Shown here piece after piece: positions 35,216 through 48,003 of a stretch of DNA of 64,000 nucleotides. Position 1 is the first letter of the stretch, and each line of letters starts with the position of its first letter. The notes below the pieces were generated by a model. It saw only the letters and a list, made by a program, of their open reading frames with translations. It searched no databases and was not told the origin of the DNA. The stretch lies in contig NTMA01000038.1 of assembly GCA_002917075.1 (NCBI GenBank), positions 289,526 to 353,525 of the forward strand, in the 5' to 3' direction. The translations under genes and the position numbers were made by a program. The DNA comes from Hawksworthiomyces lignivorus. Taxonomy: Eukaryota > Ascomycota > Sordariomycetes > Ophiostomatales > Ophiostomataceae.

Positions 35216-37083
35216 ATGTCTGACCTGGAGAAAACCATACAGGCCGGCGAGCCAACTCATTTAGAACATGAAAAGCCTGTATTAAATAGCGACAGTGATG
35301 AGCACGAAGCCATCGGTGGTGCAACCTTTGCTGTGGACGAAGAAGAGCTGCCTGTGGGCTACTTTAAGAGTCGCTTTTTCCTCGGTACAATGCTTGGCAT
35401 TGGTCTAGGGTTGACCGGCGGCGTGGCCGGTTTTTCTTTTGCTGCCCCTATTCTTGGCCTTATAAATGATGACATTGGACCGGTGAGTTTTCTTGCTCCA
35501 ATATAAGAGGGAAATATGAGGTGACAACGATGAAAGCGTTCGCATAATCTAATGGCGTATTTCTACAGTCCCCAAATATCAACTGGGTGGCACTGGTGTA
35601 CACGCTGACCAGTTCCGTTACGTTGACGATTATCGGCCGTATCACCGACATCTTTGGCCGGCGCTGGGTATTTACCGGTGGTACATTCCTGGGTATCATA
35701 GGCTCTATCGTGTGTGCTACAGCCAAGAATGTCAATACTCTTATTGGCGGCATGACAATCGTCGGCATCGCTGCAGCTACACAGCTTTCATATTATTACG
35801 TGATGGGAGAGCTTGTTCCTATGAAGTATCGCTTCATCGGAAATGCGTACGTTTACCTGTGGCAGCTGCCAAGCTCGGCATTCGCTCCGGCCGTGGCCAA
35901 CTCATTCATCCAATACACGAAAGTCGGATGGCGCGGCCCTTTTTATGTGCTCATTGCTGTCAATGGTGCCTCGTTTCTCTGCTGGTTTTTATTCTATCAC
36001 CCCCCGACCTTCAATATGAAACACAAGAACGAACAGATTATCAGCTACCTCAAGGAGTTCGACTATGTCGGCACTATTCTGTACACCGGCGGTCTTCTGA
36101 TTATTATGATGGGTCTCAATTGGGGAGGTCAGCTCTATCCTTGGAAGTCGGCCGCCGTTATCTGTTCAATCACTATTGGTGGCGTAGCATTGATCATCTT
36201 TATGCTGTGGGAGATTTTCATGCCACTCAAGGAGCCGTTGGTGAACGTAAAGCATTTCAAGAACCGTGGCTGGAACTGCGCTACTATCCTTTCCGGAGTC
36301 GGGGCTAGTATGTACTACGCGTTCGCTATTGTCTGGCCGACTATGTGCAGCCTGATGTGGTCGGAACAGGACGACCCGATGTATGCGCCCTGGTTATCGA
36401 CGTTTGTCGGTATGTTTATTGTGGTGGGCGAGATTGTCGGCGGCGCTGTTGCAAGCAAGATCCGCTACCTAAAGTGGCAAGTACTGTTCGCAGCTCTGAC
36501 TGGTGGTCTATTTTTTGCCGTGGTTGCGACATGCAGTCCAGATACCAAAGTACGGGCTTGCGTTCTCGTCTCCATTGGTGTTTTTGCCCTCGGTTGGGCT
36601 GAGTCCCTCTCTATTTCGCTCATTACCCTGACAGCCAAGGACCAAGGAAACTTGGGATCGTCTGGCGGCCTCGCGGGATCAATTCGGTTCTTCATCTGCT
36701 CTATTGCCAGCACTATCTACACTGTCGTCCTGCGTCAGCGCAGCCTAGTCACTGTGCCCGCTGCTGTGATCCCAGCAGTAGAACAGGCGGGACTGCCTGC
36801 GTCGAGTGTTGGAGCATTCCTCGACGGCTTCACTACTGGCTCTTTCGCCAATATCACTGGCCTCACAGACCAGATCCAGGCAATTGGAACAAAAGCCTAC
36901 TACGAGGGCACTTTCTCAGCCTATCGGGCCGTGTTCTTGACCTCTATTGCTTTTACAGGTCTTGCATTTATTGCAGCCGTCCTGCTCCCTAATGATGTCG
37001 ACAAGTACCTGACGACGCGTGTGCATGTGACGCTACACCAAGGTCAGGATGAAGACCATCTAGCTGGTGAAAGGAAGAACTGA
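35216..37083 (+). CDS. MFS transporter of the TRI12 (trichothecene efflux pump) family
   Basis: Predicted plasma-membrane drug/toxin efflux pump. Exons 35216-35482 and 35569-37083, donor GTGAGT, acceptor CTACAG, phase 0, give 593 aa, the normal TRI12-family length. A 55-residue acidic cytosolic tail precedes fourteen likely membrane segments. Family blocks are in order: GLTGGVAGFSFAAPILGLI, NWVALVYTLTSSVTLTIIGR, then the MFS signature GRITDIFGRRW, YVMGELVPMKYRFIGNA, YHPPTFNMKHKN, and LNWGGQLYPWKSAAVI. Many TRI12-family members lie outside trichothecene clusters and act on other compounds, so substrate is not called. It lies about 8.3 kb downstream of the TRI14-like gene, with the APH-like gene and flavoprotein between. 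Confidence 0.88.
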
Positions 37084-40000
37084 TTTATATATATAAACGG
37101 GAAGTAAATGAAGAGCTGCTAGGACGTCAATCTCTATTCAAGTTGGGTTTCAGATTATATGTACATATTAGCGGTCTCCGCTCATGGCAAACGCGAGATG
37201 TATTGCTGTGCCTTGCTTGTTGGATTACGTGCACTTACTTATCCGAGTCTGTCCCCCAAACTCTATTGAGGAACACGTCAAATATGCAATAGTGCAACTC
37301 AATTTGTGCTTAGGTCCTACATTTTATCATTGGCTTCCGGAACTAGCCACTCTAATTCTGTGAATGCAGATTTCGGAGAGCCAATAGAACCATAGATTCT
37401 AGTTATAGGTCCAAACAGACGCGGACAGGAACATATTTGATCATTGGTTATATTTGTCGACAGATATTTAATTTTAATCCGATCCAATGGCCTGTGTTCA
37501 ACAGTTCTGGATGGAGAATGACCGAGTCATGTGCAAACTAAAGCAGTACGGACATTTGATGCTCTTCGCTATCGAATCATCTCCTTACTGTTTTAGGTTA
37601 AATTTCTCATGCAGCCGCAAATACATGACACTAGAATATATGAAAACCTCGTCCTCCATCCAATTTGCAAACTTGCTGCCTCATACTTGTATAGTTTTCG
37701 TGAATTTCGTAGCAAGCGAGAAGCAACTTCTTATGAAATTATCACTGCGATAAATATACTGGAATAGACAGTATCTGAGATTGCAGAGCAAATTAAAGTG
37801 ATTAAACTTAAAATCAGCAACTCATGAAATTGTTTGCATGCAGAATCACTGTTTGATATTACAGCGCCATAATACTAATTCGTCATCTGCCTTTGCATTC
37901 TTTTTTAAGTTACAGTCAGAAGAGGTTTTATTTTCTGTGTACTAGTAACTTAGGTACCAGTAAATAGTGATGACAGTTAAACCTCCGTCCACAATAACCA
38001 GAGATTTTCGACGTATGTTTTACAGATAGCACGCTAGGTGGTTGTTATATTCCATACAGGAGCACTAAGTCATCTAACTTACCCGAGAAATATAGTTGCA
38101 TTCCGCAAAGGTTTTGTAAGCCTGAAGAAAGGTGGAGGTAGGATTTCCATCTGCAATTGCGGTAAAAGTTAAAATTAGAAAGGGAGGTAGGGGACATATC
38201 TAAGTGTGTATAATCAAACCCAAGAACCTGGGAAACAATCAATGGTAGTGTGATTGCCATTGCAGAATATCTGCAATGTTCCTATCACCATCGGAAAGAT
38301 TGATTGCGCAGCAAACCGATACGTCTCCTCAGATGGTGCATAATCAAATGCCTTCCGGTTTAAATACAAGAATTCATAGTGGTATACAACAATATCTACC
38401 ATCGTTCTACTGAGAGGACGTCAAGTTTTCAGAGTATATGCTAGCCTATAAAGTCTAAAACGACATACGGTATGCTGGTAAATTCTCTGCTAAAGGTATT
38501 GGCAGCGGAACATAATTGATGTCTTATTATTTGAGGTAGCTGATCTGAAAACTCTTTTTGTAAAATCGAGGTCGGCCGTGAATATAGGAATGATACGCCG
38601 CCAGGCGGACACGTGACATGGAAGGTGTTCGCGTCGTACGTGTACACCCCCCCACCCCGCAATACCTGCTAAGACCACCGTGGGCAGATAGAGAGAGAGA
38701 CAGCCAATAGACAGGCGCGAAGCACAACGGCCCCTACCGAGGCAGCGGAGCAAGACTTGCAAGAATGGCTAGCAAGGAGTTCTTCAAAGAGGGAAGATAA
38801 GCATGCATGGTGTGATTGGCTCTGATTGGAAGCAATACTGTGGAAAAGATAAGTTGATCGAAGGGACAGCCAAAGGTCGATGTTGCTTTTACATTGAAGG
38901 GTGATACATATGTAGCACATGCTGTATCTCTCTGCCAGCTCTGGTTTCTGTTGTCCTGCCCCTGATTTCACACTTATTATTTTAAATTTGAAATAGAATC
39001 TGCCTAAGTATCGAGCAAAATAAAATCACAGCTGAAAGGGAGGAAAATGCATTTTCTTGTGCTATCTCTTCTATTTTCTCATTCTGATGTCACTGCTTAT
39101 CCTCCGCAAAACCGTTAAATTTATGTTCTGTCAGACCCACTGTTCGTGCTAGCGAAAAGCTTGGCCTTCCTGCGGCCTGTGATCTTTTCCTTAATGGAAA
39201 GAAATTAGGGAAGTCAGCCAAGACTTTTGCTGGTAAATGCGCGATTTCACAGGCTGGAGGCGCAATAACAAGCTTCCCCTTGCTCTTCCTTTGCCACTGA
39301 AACTGACTGGTTCCCGCTTTACCCCAGAGCCAAGACGGTAGAAACAAAATGCCAAGAGATGGCAATGTGCTAGGAGTCAATTACTAGACATAACCGAATA
39401 TAACAAAAAAAAATAAAATAAAATAAAATAAAATAAAATAAAATAAAATAAAAGAAAAAGTAAACCAAGTAAAATTTTTTCTATATAATGCACCAGGCTG
39501 TAAGAAAGAAAAATCGTGGGTTTCAGCTGAACAACGAGGCTATCAGCGTGCCAGGAAAGAGACAAGTATAGTGACAAAAGAATAGTTTGACACACAGATA
39601 TGGATTTAATGACCACAATGAATTACCATTGCATCTTCTAATATCTTAATATCTAGCTCCCTAATCGGTAACGTCCCTTAAGAAGGATTGACTGACTAGA
39701 TATCGCTATCGTATGTGATTCGTATTGGAGGTGCCGTGCATTTGTACATTGCTAAGGTAGGGTACTCGTCATTCATCGCACCACTTGGCTATCTTTAATG
39801 TAGCAAACAGTGCAGAGGGACATGCACGAATATGTGCTCTCGCCCCTTGCTCTTACCACCTTGCCGTAACAGAACTGGGACGGTACTAAATATCCCATGT
39901 TTCTATACATCCTGGACTAGATCGGGCAGCGGATTGCGCTCCGTTTTCAGCCGTGCTTCTGCCTCGCTTGGCTGCCCTTCCCTCACTGGCATTCTCTGTG

Positions 40001-41351
40001 GCTTTGATATCTACTTTCCTCCCTTCCTTTCTCTCTTTGCTCACTAGCAAGCCCCCAAATACTAATTGGTGATTATAGATAGGGTCTGATGTATTGAACT
40101 GGCTATTACTCAGTGCACACAGATCTCTTTTCTGTTTCTACAGTATTTTGCTTACCTGCCCTGACCAACCAGGCACTGGCGATAAGCTGGGCCAAAACAC
40201 ACGCCACAACGAATATTGGCAGAAGAAGAATGATTCGGTTTTATCCACAGCTTTCCCTAAAGAGACACTAGCAAAGATACCACTATTCCTGGAAATACTA
40301 TATTGTAGACAATCGCGGCAACAAACAGGAATGACATATAGAAACGACAACAATACGCGCCTCAGAATTTAAAGGCCCGTAGAATATCTTTACATATTTT
40401 TATTTCTCTCTTTCCGCTACAGATATTTTGTGACTTGCAGCTTCACTGGCTACACCTCTTCCGGGTGTTGGGGCCTTCAAAGACCATTCGCGGGCGGATA
40501 GAGTTTCATGTATCGATATCACTTCTGCAACATCCTCTATTAAGCTGCATTCTACCCAACCCCTTGACCACGTCCCCAGAGCTAGGAGCTGCTTAGCTTG
40601 CTCCCTTCCGGTGTTCACCTGCCTTTGATAGATTGATATCAAGTCTTGGCAGCGGATTAGACTAATATCAAGTCGTCCAATTTTATTTCATTTTCACATT
40701 CTGCCCACGCCCCCATCATCCAGAGAGCTTCTTTTATTCCCTTCTCCCTCCACCCTTCCAATCCTTTCTTCTTCTTTCGTCTAGGCTACTAACCAGCTCC
40801 ACATTGCTATGCATTTGTTCTTGTTGTCGTAGCTAGATTGGGAAATGGATGGCGAAGTCTCTAATCTTTTCTGCCCTGCGCATAATAGGTACCATGACGT
40901 TTCTCTCTTACCTACCTTATTCCGTACTCCCCCCAAACTCAGGCCCTCGCCCACTCAGAGCTCTCCTTTTTTCTTTCAATCTTTCTTGACCCACGTAGGA
41001 AAACCAATCTTGTGCTTTTTGATACTTTTGTTCATTGCTCTGTATGCATTGGCCCCCCCCCCTCCTCATCTTCCACACCAGCTCTGCTCCTTTGTCCGGA
41101 GCTGAACTCCCATCAAGAACTCATTTAAATAGTACATGGTATCCAACTTTCAATCCTTAGATTTGCTTTTTTTTTTTTCTTTTATGGACAAATTCTGATT
41201 TCCCTCCTTTGGCCACCTTCGCAAACACCTCTTTCACATCCCCCTGTGTTTTACTTTCCCTGCCCCAACGTGAGGTTGAGGGGCTCGTACATACTTTCAT
41301 TTTGTTCCCCTCTATAGTTTTGTTCCCGGTATCTGTCCGAAGGTCTCCATC
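37084..41351. other. Long gene-free stretch before the ammonium permease
   Basis: About 4.3 kb with no supported coding sequence. It contains an (AAAAT)8 microsatellite at 39411-39450. From about 40.7 kb to the permease ATG the sequence is strongly pyrimidine-rich (for example 40735-40780 and 41165-41185), as in long fungal 5' leaders. HGATAR words, the GATA-factor (AreA/NIT2) consensus, occur at 40078-40083, 40180-40185 and 40626-40631, which would suit a nitrogen-regulated permease; this link is inference. Confidence 0.45.
39411..39450. repeat. (AAAAT)8 microsatellite
   Basis: Eight near-perfect copies of the 5-base unit AAAAT in tandem, followed by an imperfect A-rich tail. Confidence 0.9.
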
Positions 41352-42928
41352 ATGTCCAATTCCTCGACGCCCATCTGGTGGGTGCCAACCTCACCTGTCG
41401 GCAGTGGTAAGTTAGATGTTCAATTTGCGAGTTGCACAGAAAAGTGATATATGCGAACCTCTCTAGAAACTGACACTACTCTCTCTACTTCAATTGTGTA
41501 GGCGACAATGCTTGGCAGCTCACAGCCGCCTCTCTCGTCGGTCTGCAGTCCGTCCCTGGTCTGGTAGTCCTGTACGCTGGCATTATGAAAAAGAAATGGG
41601 CCATCAACAGTGCCTTCATGGCATTCTACGCATTTGCCGCTGTGCTCATCTGCTGGGTCCTCTGGGGCTACGAGGCATCTTTCGGCGAGTACATGCTGCC
41701 TTTTGTGGGCAAGCCTAACAATGTCCTCGGAATCGACACAATGCTGGTCCAGTCGAGCCTGCCTTCCCTGGGCTTGTCGCAGGAATTTCCACTGGCCACA
41801 ATGGTGTATTTCCAGTTTGTCTTTGCGGCCATCACTTTAGTCATTATGGCTGGCGCCTTTCTTGGCCGCATGAACTTCTACGCGTGGATGATTTTCGTGC
41901 CCCTCTGGCTTACACTATCGTACACGGTCGGAGCATATTCCATCTGGGGTGGAGGCTTTTTGACCAAGCTCGGCGTCCTCGATTACTCGGGCGGATACGT
42001 CATTCATTTGTCGTCTGGCACGGCAGGTTTCATTGGCTCGTACTGGATTGGTCCCCGCCTGGCCAAAGATCGTGAGGATGCGCGGCCTAATAACATCCTT
42101 GTTGTGTTGATTGGCGCAGGCATTCTGTGGATCGGCTGGAACGGTTTCAATGGTGGTGACCCGTACGCCGCCAATGCCGACGCTGGCGTCGCTGTGCTGA
42201 ACACGAACTTGTGCACGGCCGTGTCATTGCTCACTTGGACGTGCCTCGACATGATCTTCTTTAAGAAGCCCTCCGTCATCGGTGCCGTCCAAGGCATGAT
42301 CACGGGCCTCGTCGCTATCACTCCTGCGGCAGGCTTCGTGGCTGGTTGGGGAGCCATCCTGCTGGGCCTTGGTTCGGGCTCAGTTCCCTGGGTTACTATG
42401 AACATCCTTGCCAAGAAAGTCCCCATCCTGGAGCGACATTTTGACGACACACTAGGCGTTGGACACACGCACATGGTGGCCGGGTTTGTTGGCGGCTTTG
42501 GCACTGGCCTGTGGGCGACGGTTGATGGATGTGCGGCATTCGGCGTCACAAATCCGGGCGGTGCTATTGCAGGCAACGGCATCCAGCTGGGCTACCAGAT
42601 GGCAGGCGCCTGCTTCATCGTTGGCTGGAATCTCGTGTGGACATCGTTGATTCTGCTGTTTATCAAGTACGTGCTGCGCATCCCCCTGCGCATGAGCGAG
42701 GAGGAGCTCTTCCTCGGCGACGACGCCGTGCACGGCGAAGCTGCCTACGTATTCGGACCCTGCGAGGCACATGAGGAGCTCGGCCATGCCGGCTACATCC
42801 AGGGCGAGATGGTGCAGGCTAGTCCGGAGGACAACAACGGCGGAGCAGAGCTGGGCATTGGTGGCTCAACAGTCGAGCCCAAGGCCAAAAACGGCAGCGG
42901 AGGTGAAGGGAGCGGGGCAACTCAATAA
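41352..42928 (+). CDS. High-affinity ammonium permease (MEP/AMT family)
   Basis: Imports ammonium across the plasma membrane; MEP2-type proteins can also sense ammonium. Exons 41352-41406 and 41502-42928, donor GTAAGT, acceptor TGTAG, phase 1, give 493 aa. The signature [19 protein letters not shown] includes the first twin His, and [16 protein letters not shown] the second; [21 protein letters not shown] lies between as in fungal MEPs. About eleven hydrophobic segments are visible. The C-terminal cytosolic tail has the conserved [12 protein letters not shown] and GEAAY, then a Gly/Asn/Ser-rich end. The upstream GATA words and the family's known nitrogen catabolite repression suggest AreA-type control. 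Confidence 0.93.
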
Positions 42929-43478
42929 TCTCAGGGCGGGAATGCTAGCGAGGCATCTGCTTCCTTGCTCTGGAGATCTAATTGACTGGCCACTTCAAAG
43001 AGCTCACTTAGACGGCAGCCTCTAGTTTCTTTCACTGATAGAAGCTCCTTGCTTTAGTTTTCGTACTTAAATGGCTCGTATTGAGAACCTAAGAACGAAG
43101 AAGGGGACGCTTTGGTTTATTTTTTTTTTCAAGTTTGAATAATACCCACCGCAACCAATATAATTCGTTAGAATTTTTTTATTTTAGCATTATGCAGCAA
43201 ATGTGATGAGAAATATAGTAAAATACATGAAGTTTTGACATGTAAATCTGTTGTCGGGCTGACTGGTCGAGAGATGTTCTCGAATCTGCTTCAGCCTCGT
43301 GTCTCCCCAACCCATCAGATCTAATACGAGTAGCTGCATAGCGGCCCGTCCCTCGATATTTTACGTAACTTTACGTAAAAAGTAAGGGGCCACAATAATT
43401 TAAAATGAGGAGACTCTTGCTAGCATTTTGTGCTCTCGGGGTATTTTGTGCAATTCCTACATATCTAAATACATTCAT
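42929..43478. other. Convergent 3' intergenic region
   Basis: About 550 bp between the permease stop and the minus-strand stop of the unrecognised protein. AT-rich, with a T tract near 43122-43132. No gene seen. Confidence 0.35.
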
Positions 43479-45840
43479 CTATTGCTTTTCCTGTTGCCGA
43501 TACCGCTCACGCTGCTTCCTCGCTCGGTTCTCTGATGATACCAGTTCCACTGCCGCATACTGGATCTCAAAGCTTCTTCTCCGACGGTCTCGTAATAGCT
43601 GCCTCTCGAGGCTTGTCCGCCTCCTGAGAGAGCCCCCGGTAGGCGTGTGGTCTCTGCGACTAGCGCTGCTAGAGGTTCTTTGTGGTCGATTCTGATTGGG
43701 AGATGACTGGGTAGGCGAATTACTTGGCCAAAGATGAGCTTTTTCTGGATCTGGACTGCTCTTGTAAGAAGGGACGCTATTTCGCGACTCGGCAAGACCA
43801 CGGCCATCTACAAAAGGCCGTGGCGATCCCATAGGGGTGACCTCCAAATCTATGCTAGAGCGCACTGAGTTTGACATATCACTCTCCTTTTCCGGCGCCA
43901 GCCCACCGTTTGTAGGGCCCTTGACAGGTTGAGTATTGGTTGGGGGAGTCTCGGGGGACATTGAAGATGACGATGACACGGGCAAATGTGGGTTGCCACC
44001 TTGTTGCAGTTTCTGCTGCGGGTTTGCTGGACCGCCTACCGGACAGTCGCAAGAACAGTGATAAAGCCGCTTCATACGGAAATGGAGATTTTGACACTTG
44101 CAGTTAATCGTCTCCGAGACTCTCCAGTCGGGATATGCTGGATGCGCAAAGCGGCCAACGCCGACAGGAGAAAAAGTCGGCGAATGTGGAGGTGTGTTGG
44201 CAGTTCCTGGGCGCGACGTTCCATTTTTCTTATTGGAAGAGCTATTTTTTGCCTTGTTCTGCCGCTTCATCTGCGAGTAAAACTCGGTATTTGTCTGCAG
44301 CCGACGAGGGGCTCGTCCGTGTACTAAGACCTGATTTCACAAAGTTAGATCAGCACAAAGTAGAGGAGTTGAGCAGTGGGGCCTGTTACCTCTGTCTCGG
44401 CCTCTGCCTGCAAGTTGCGCGTCGGGTACAGAGGCCAGCTGATGTTCTCAGCGCAGCAGGTCAGGCAGAAGCGGACGTGGTCGCGGGGCAGCTGCTGGCC
44501 GGAGTCGGTCTGCGCGCGCAGCTCTGCCGGCTTTCGGGAGCTCTTGAAAAAATTCAAGCCGCAGCCGAGCACCCGCAGTTGCGTGTCCACTTCAAAGTCA
44601 AAGTGCAGATATGGCCGGAGATCGTCGAGGCGGCGCAGCGAGTCGATAACAGCGACTGGCACTTCGCGCATGACGGTGATGGGGCACCGGAAACTGCTGT
44701 AGATTTCGGGCGTCCAGAGGTGCAGTGCGGCTTCGGTCTGCCAGAACCAGTGGGCGGCTCGGTTGTATGGTCTGCTGAAGCGTACATCGCTCTCGGAATC
44801 GCTCTGGAGGGGGCAAGCATCGTAATGATACGACCGGCAGTGGCACCCTATCGCGTGGGGCGAGTTCACCTGGAAGGTCGTTCTCTGTAATTCCTGCCTA
44901 GGGAACTTTTTGAGATTTTCTTCGTTTGCGGGTAATTGTTGTTGTCTCTTTGGCAGCAGCCGGGTGGCCAGCATCGAGCCGAGGGGTAAGGAAGCCCTTC
45001 TTTGCGCCGAAGCGGGATCTAGAAAGAGCAGGGCGTAAGTCACTCATGCACACTCGCCATTCTCATATTCCTCAGCGCAGAAACAAACGTACACTCTTCA
45101 TATGATAATCCCATGCGCCAGCTGCTCATGTTCCGCTGGTATGAAAGTTTAAAGTCTCTCTGGGCTTGAACCGAAAGCGTGGGCGTGGCCGTTGCGGTTG
45201 TGCTTGCTGAGACGCCAAGGTCGACGGAATCAGTATTGTCGCGCTCGTTTGTGACTTTTACGCCGCTAAGGACGGCATCCGCGTGCGGCCGAAGATCGAC
45301 CTCATCGCCGCGCTGGAAGAGATATCGCAGAGAAATGGAGTCGAAAAATCGGTTGTATTTCTGGAAGCTGCCCAATGTTAGAGAGAGGCTTTCTCAGCGG
45401 AGGGATGCTGTATGCTCTTACTCTTGATCAAAGCCGAAGATAGCCACCTCAAAAATAAAGCTGGCGACAATTCGGTAGGAGGTGGTGGCACCGCTATCAA
45501 TTGGGTTGCCAGTAGCTTCGACTTCGCCGGTGCGCTCAATGCGCATCATTGGCTGCAGCACACTCACCGATGAGTATCGGCCGCGGCCAGAAGCAGGATG
45601 CTCATCGAGGTTGAGTGGAATAATGTTGGACATCCATGTTATATCCTGTTGTTCGGGTTCTTCTGGCTGCTTTGGCTTCTTTGATTGTTTTGGCTTTTCT
45701 GTCCCATTTTCTTTGGGCTTCTGGTCGCTTGAGCTGCTTTTCTTGGCACTGGCGCCATTGGCATGTCCCTTTATGCTGTCACTGAGGGTGATTTTTATCT
45801 CTGGCGGATGGCCTATCGAAGCCGTAAGAGCAGCGCTCAT
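43479..45840 (-). CDS. Unrecognised 724-aa protein with clustered cysteines and basic, Ser-rich tail
   Basis: I do not recognise the family. Four exons on minus, 45840-45422, 45367-45093, 45018-44390 and 44330-43479, all phases agreeing, give 724 aa. Such clean splicing supports a real, constrained gene. The N-terminus is Lys/Pro/Glu-rich and low complexity (residues 25-70), then a beta-rich-looking region. The centre holds Cys/His pairs: GCHCRSYHYDAC, a CLTCC unit, and INCKCQNLHF with HCSCDCPV, which could bind metal or form a zinc-type fold. Between them is the motif-like FWQTEAALHLWTPEIYSSF and HFDFEVDTQLRVLGCG. The C-terminal 230 residues are Ser/Pro-rich and basic and look disordered. 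No signal peptide or membrane segment. Possible role only by structure prediction. Confidence 0.7.
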
Positions 45841-46748
45841 TGCTGCTAGTAGGCAGAGTTAGTTGAGGGCGAAGAAATGCGGTTTTGATGTAGCGGTTTA
45901 TCTCCATGCTGGACGGCATCTTTTATCCGGCGCAAAAGAGAAAGAGCTGTAAAGCGCAGTAAGCCCCCTTTATTAAATTCCTAGCAGTAGAAGCTGAGTA
46001 GCCTCGTGGTAGCCAACATCTCGTGCACGGCCGGTCGCAATGATATGAACACATGCAAAGTTACCACACCTTATTGGTTCTGAAAGACAAGGGGGGCAAT
46101 AGCTTGTAATTTGCGGCGCAGCGCTAATACCCAGAGGCCTGGGCTTAGAAAAAGTACAGCGCTGCAGTTGGTGCTGAAGACCAGCCTCACTGGGTGACTG
46201 GGTAATAGAGAGCCTGGCCGACAGCTGCTACTAAGACAATGATGTCACGTAAGCCTACCAATTTTGGGAAAACGACTCCTACGTGCGAATGAAATTGCGC
46301 CAATGCGTTACATTAACGAAACCATGCGATGCGCTGCAACATTTTGTCGCCGAAAGAGTATTTCCCGAAGACTTCTATGGTGAGAGCAGCCTCTCATGTG
46401 ATTTGGTGGCAGCCAAAAATTGGGACAAGAAGACAGCTGAAAACTAACTGAAAAAAACCAGATAGAGTATGTGTGAGAGCAATAAGCCTACATGTAGTAT
46501 GTAATCTTCTGTGAGCAGCTTGCGGTTAGTCGAAGCGTTTCGTTTCAAATAGGCTCCCGTAAGGGGAGTTTGCTGAGACTGAAACCCTTACCGCGTCGAT
46601 CGTCTCCGTAGAACGGGGTCGTAGAAGGAGAGTAGAGAAAAATACAAGGGACGAACGACGAAATAAATCTTTGAAATTCTGATATTACAGGAATGTCTTG
46701 CCAATTTTTCTAGTTGTCTCTTGGGCCAGAACATGCTATCTTGTAAGA
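45841..46748. other. Divergent intergenic region
   Basis: About 900 bp between the divergent unrecognised protein gene and the SET protein gene, so it should hold both promoters. Nothing else recognised. Confidence 0.4.
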
Positions 46749-48003
46749 ATGATGGCTCTTAGCTCTTTTTTTTTGAGCCTGTCGTCCCTGTTAACAATAT
46801 TTCTGTTCTGGGTGAATCTGGTGACGGCAAGGGCCCTAGAAGAGCAGCTGAAAAAGAACAGCTATTACTACGGTTCCAAAGGTAACACCTCAATATGCTT
46901 GGCATCGGCCGTATTCCATTTCGATCCTGTGAGTAGAGCCACAGCCGCAAAAAAGGAGCGTTCCCACATGACACTTGCTTACATCACGTAAGACACCAAC
47001 CTGTCAGCACTATGAAAACCGCACGAAGCCAAATTCTTACCAGCCACCCGAGGCCCACGGCCTGTGGGAGGTGCGCCCCTCGCCTGGCAAAGGCCGCGGC
47101 GTGTTTGCCGTGGTCGACATCCCAAAGGGCACGCGCCTGCTGGTGGAGCCGCCGCTCTTCGCGGTGACCCCGCCTGAGCTCGTCCCCGGCGTAGGGTTCT
47201 CCCTCGCGGACATGCAGCCGGCCGTTGAGGCTGCCTATGCGGCGCTGCGCGCAGACCAGCAGGAGGAGTTTATGACGTGTCACGAGGTCCGCTTTCCGGG
47301 AGAAGAAGAAGAAGAAGCGGAGAAAAGCAGCGACCGAGGCAGCGGGCTGCAGCTGATGCGCATCCTCCGCAGCAACGCCTATACCATGCAGGACGGCCGC
47401 ATCGCCATCTATCCCAAGGTGGCACTCATCAACCACGACTGCCAGCCAAACGTGTTCAACACGGACAGCGGCCTAGATGGTCGGCGCATTATCGTAGCTA
47501 CGCGGGACATTGTCGCCGGCGAAGAGGTTCTGACGACGTACGTGCCGCTGCTGGCCGACACGGCGACGCGCCGCGCGCGACTGGCACAGTACGGGTTCCA
47601 GTGTGGGTGCGATGCATGCCGCGCAGGAGAAGAGCACAGCGCTGGATCAGATGGCCAAGGCGGCGACGCGGGGCGAGTACGGATGGGCGCCGTATTGACC
47701 GAGCTGGAAGCGGCGGTCGAACAGCTGCTGGCCGGAGAGCAGAAGAGCAGATTAGAGCTCAGGCGGCTCGCCAAAGCGTCCGAAGATCTAGCTGCCTACG
47801 TCGAGGCACAGGGGTTCGCCGACTACTACGTGCGCACCAGCCGACTGGCCGTCGAATTTACCTTCCGGGCGGGCAGAGGCGGCGCGGCTGTAAGGTGGGC
47901 GCGGCGGCACCTGGAACACAACCAGCTCGCAGACGAGATGGCACAGGACGCGCAGGGCGCAAAAGCGCTGCTACAGTTTGTCGAGGAAGCTACAGAGGAT
48001 TAG
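46749..48003 (+). CDS. SET-domain protein with predicted N-terminal signal peptide
   Basis: SET domains usually methylate lysine; this one carries a leader for the secretory route. Exons 46749-46928 and 47008-48003, donor GTGAGT, acceptor CTGTCAG, phase 0, give 391 aa. Residues 1-27 are a strongly hydrophobic signal or anchor (ALSSFFLSLSSLLTIFLF, then VNLVTARA). The SET core begins WEVRPSPGKGRGVFAVVDIP (AdoMet loop GKGRG), has LINHDCQPNVF (the NHxCxPN motif) and IVAGEEVLTTYVPLL (the EEL-tyrosine-type motif), and closes with the post-SET-like FQCGCDAC. A Glu run (EEEEEAE) lies in the insert. This matches a fungal family often carrying signal peptides; the target is unknown. The second exon alone is open from 46975, but without exon 1 it lacks the leader. 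Confidence 0.84.

Noticed and set aside
40845..41105. 86-codon frame in the ammonium permease leader
   Set aside because: Pro/Phe-rich translation of pyrimidine-rich 5' leader, no conserved content.
44135..44890. 251-codon plus-strand frame opposite the unrecognised 724-aa gene
   Set aside because: The minus-strand exons splice in phase over the same region, and the plus frame has no Met-led family content.
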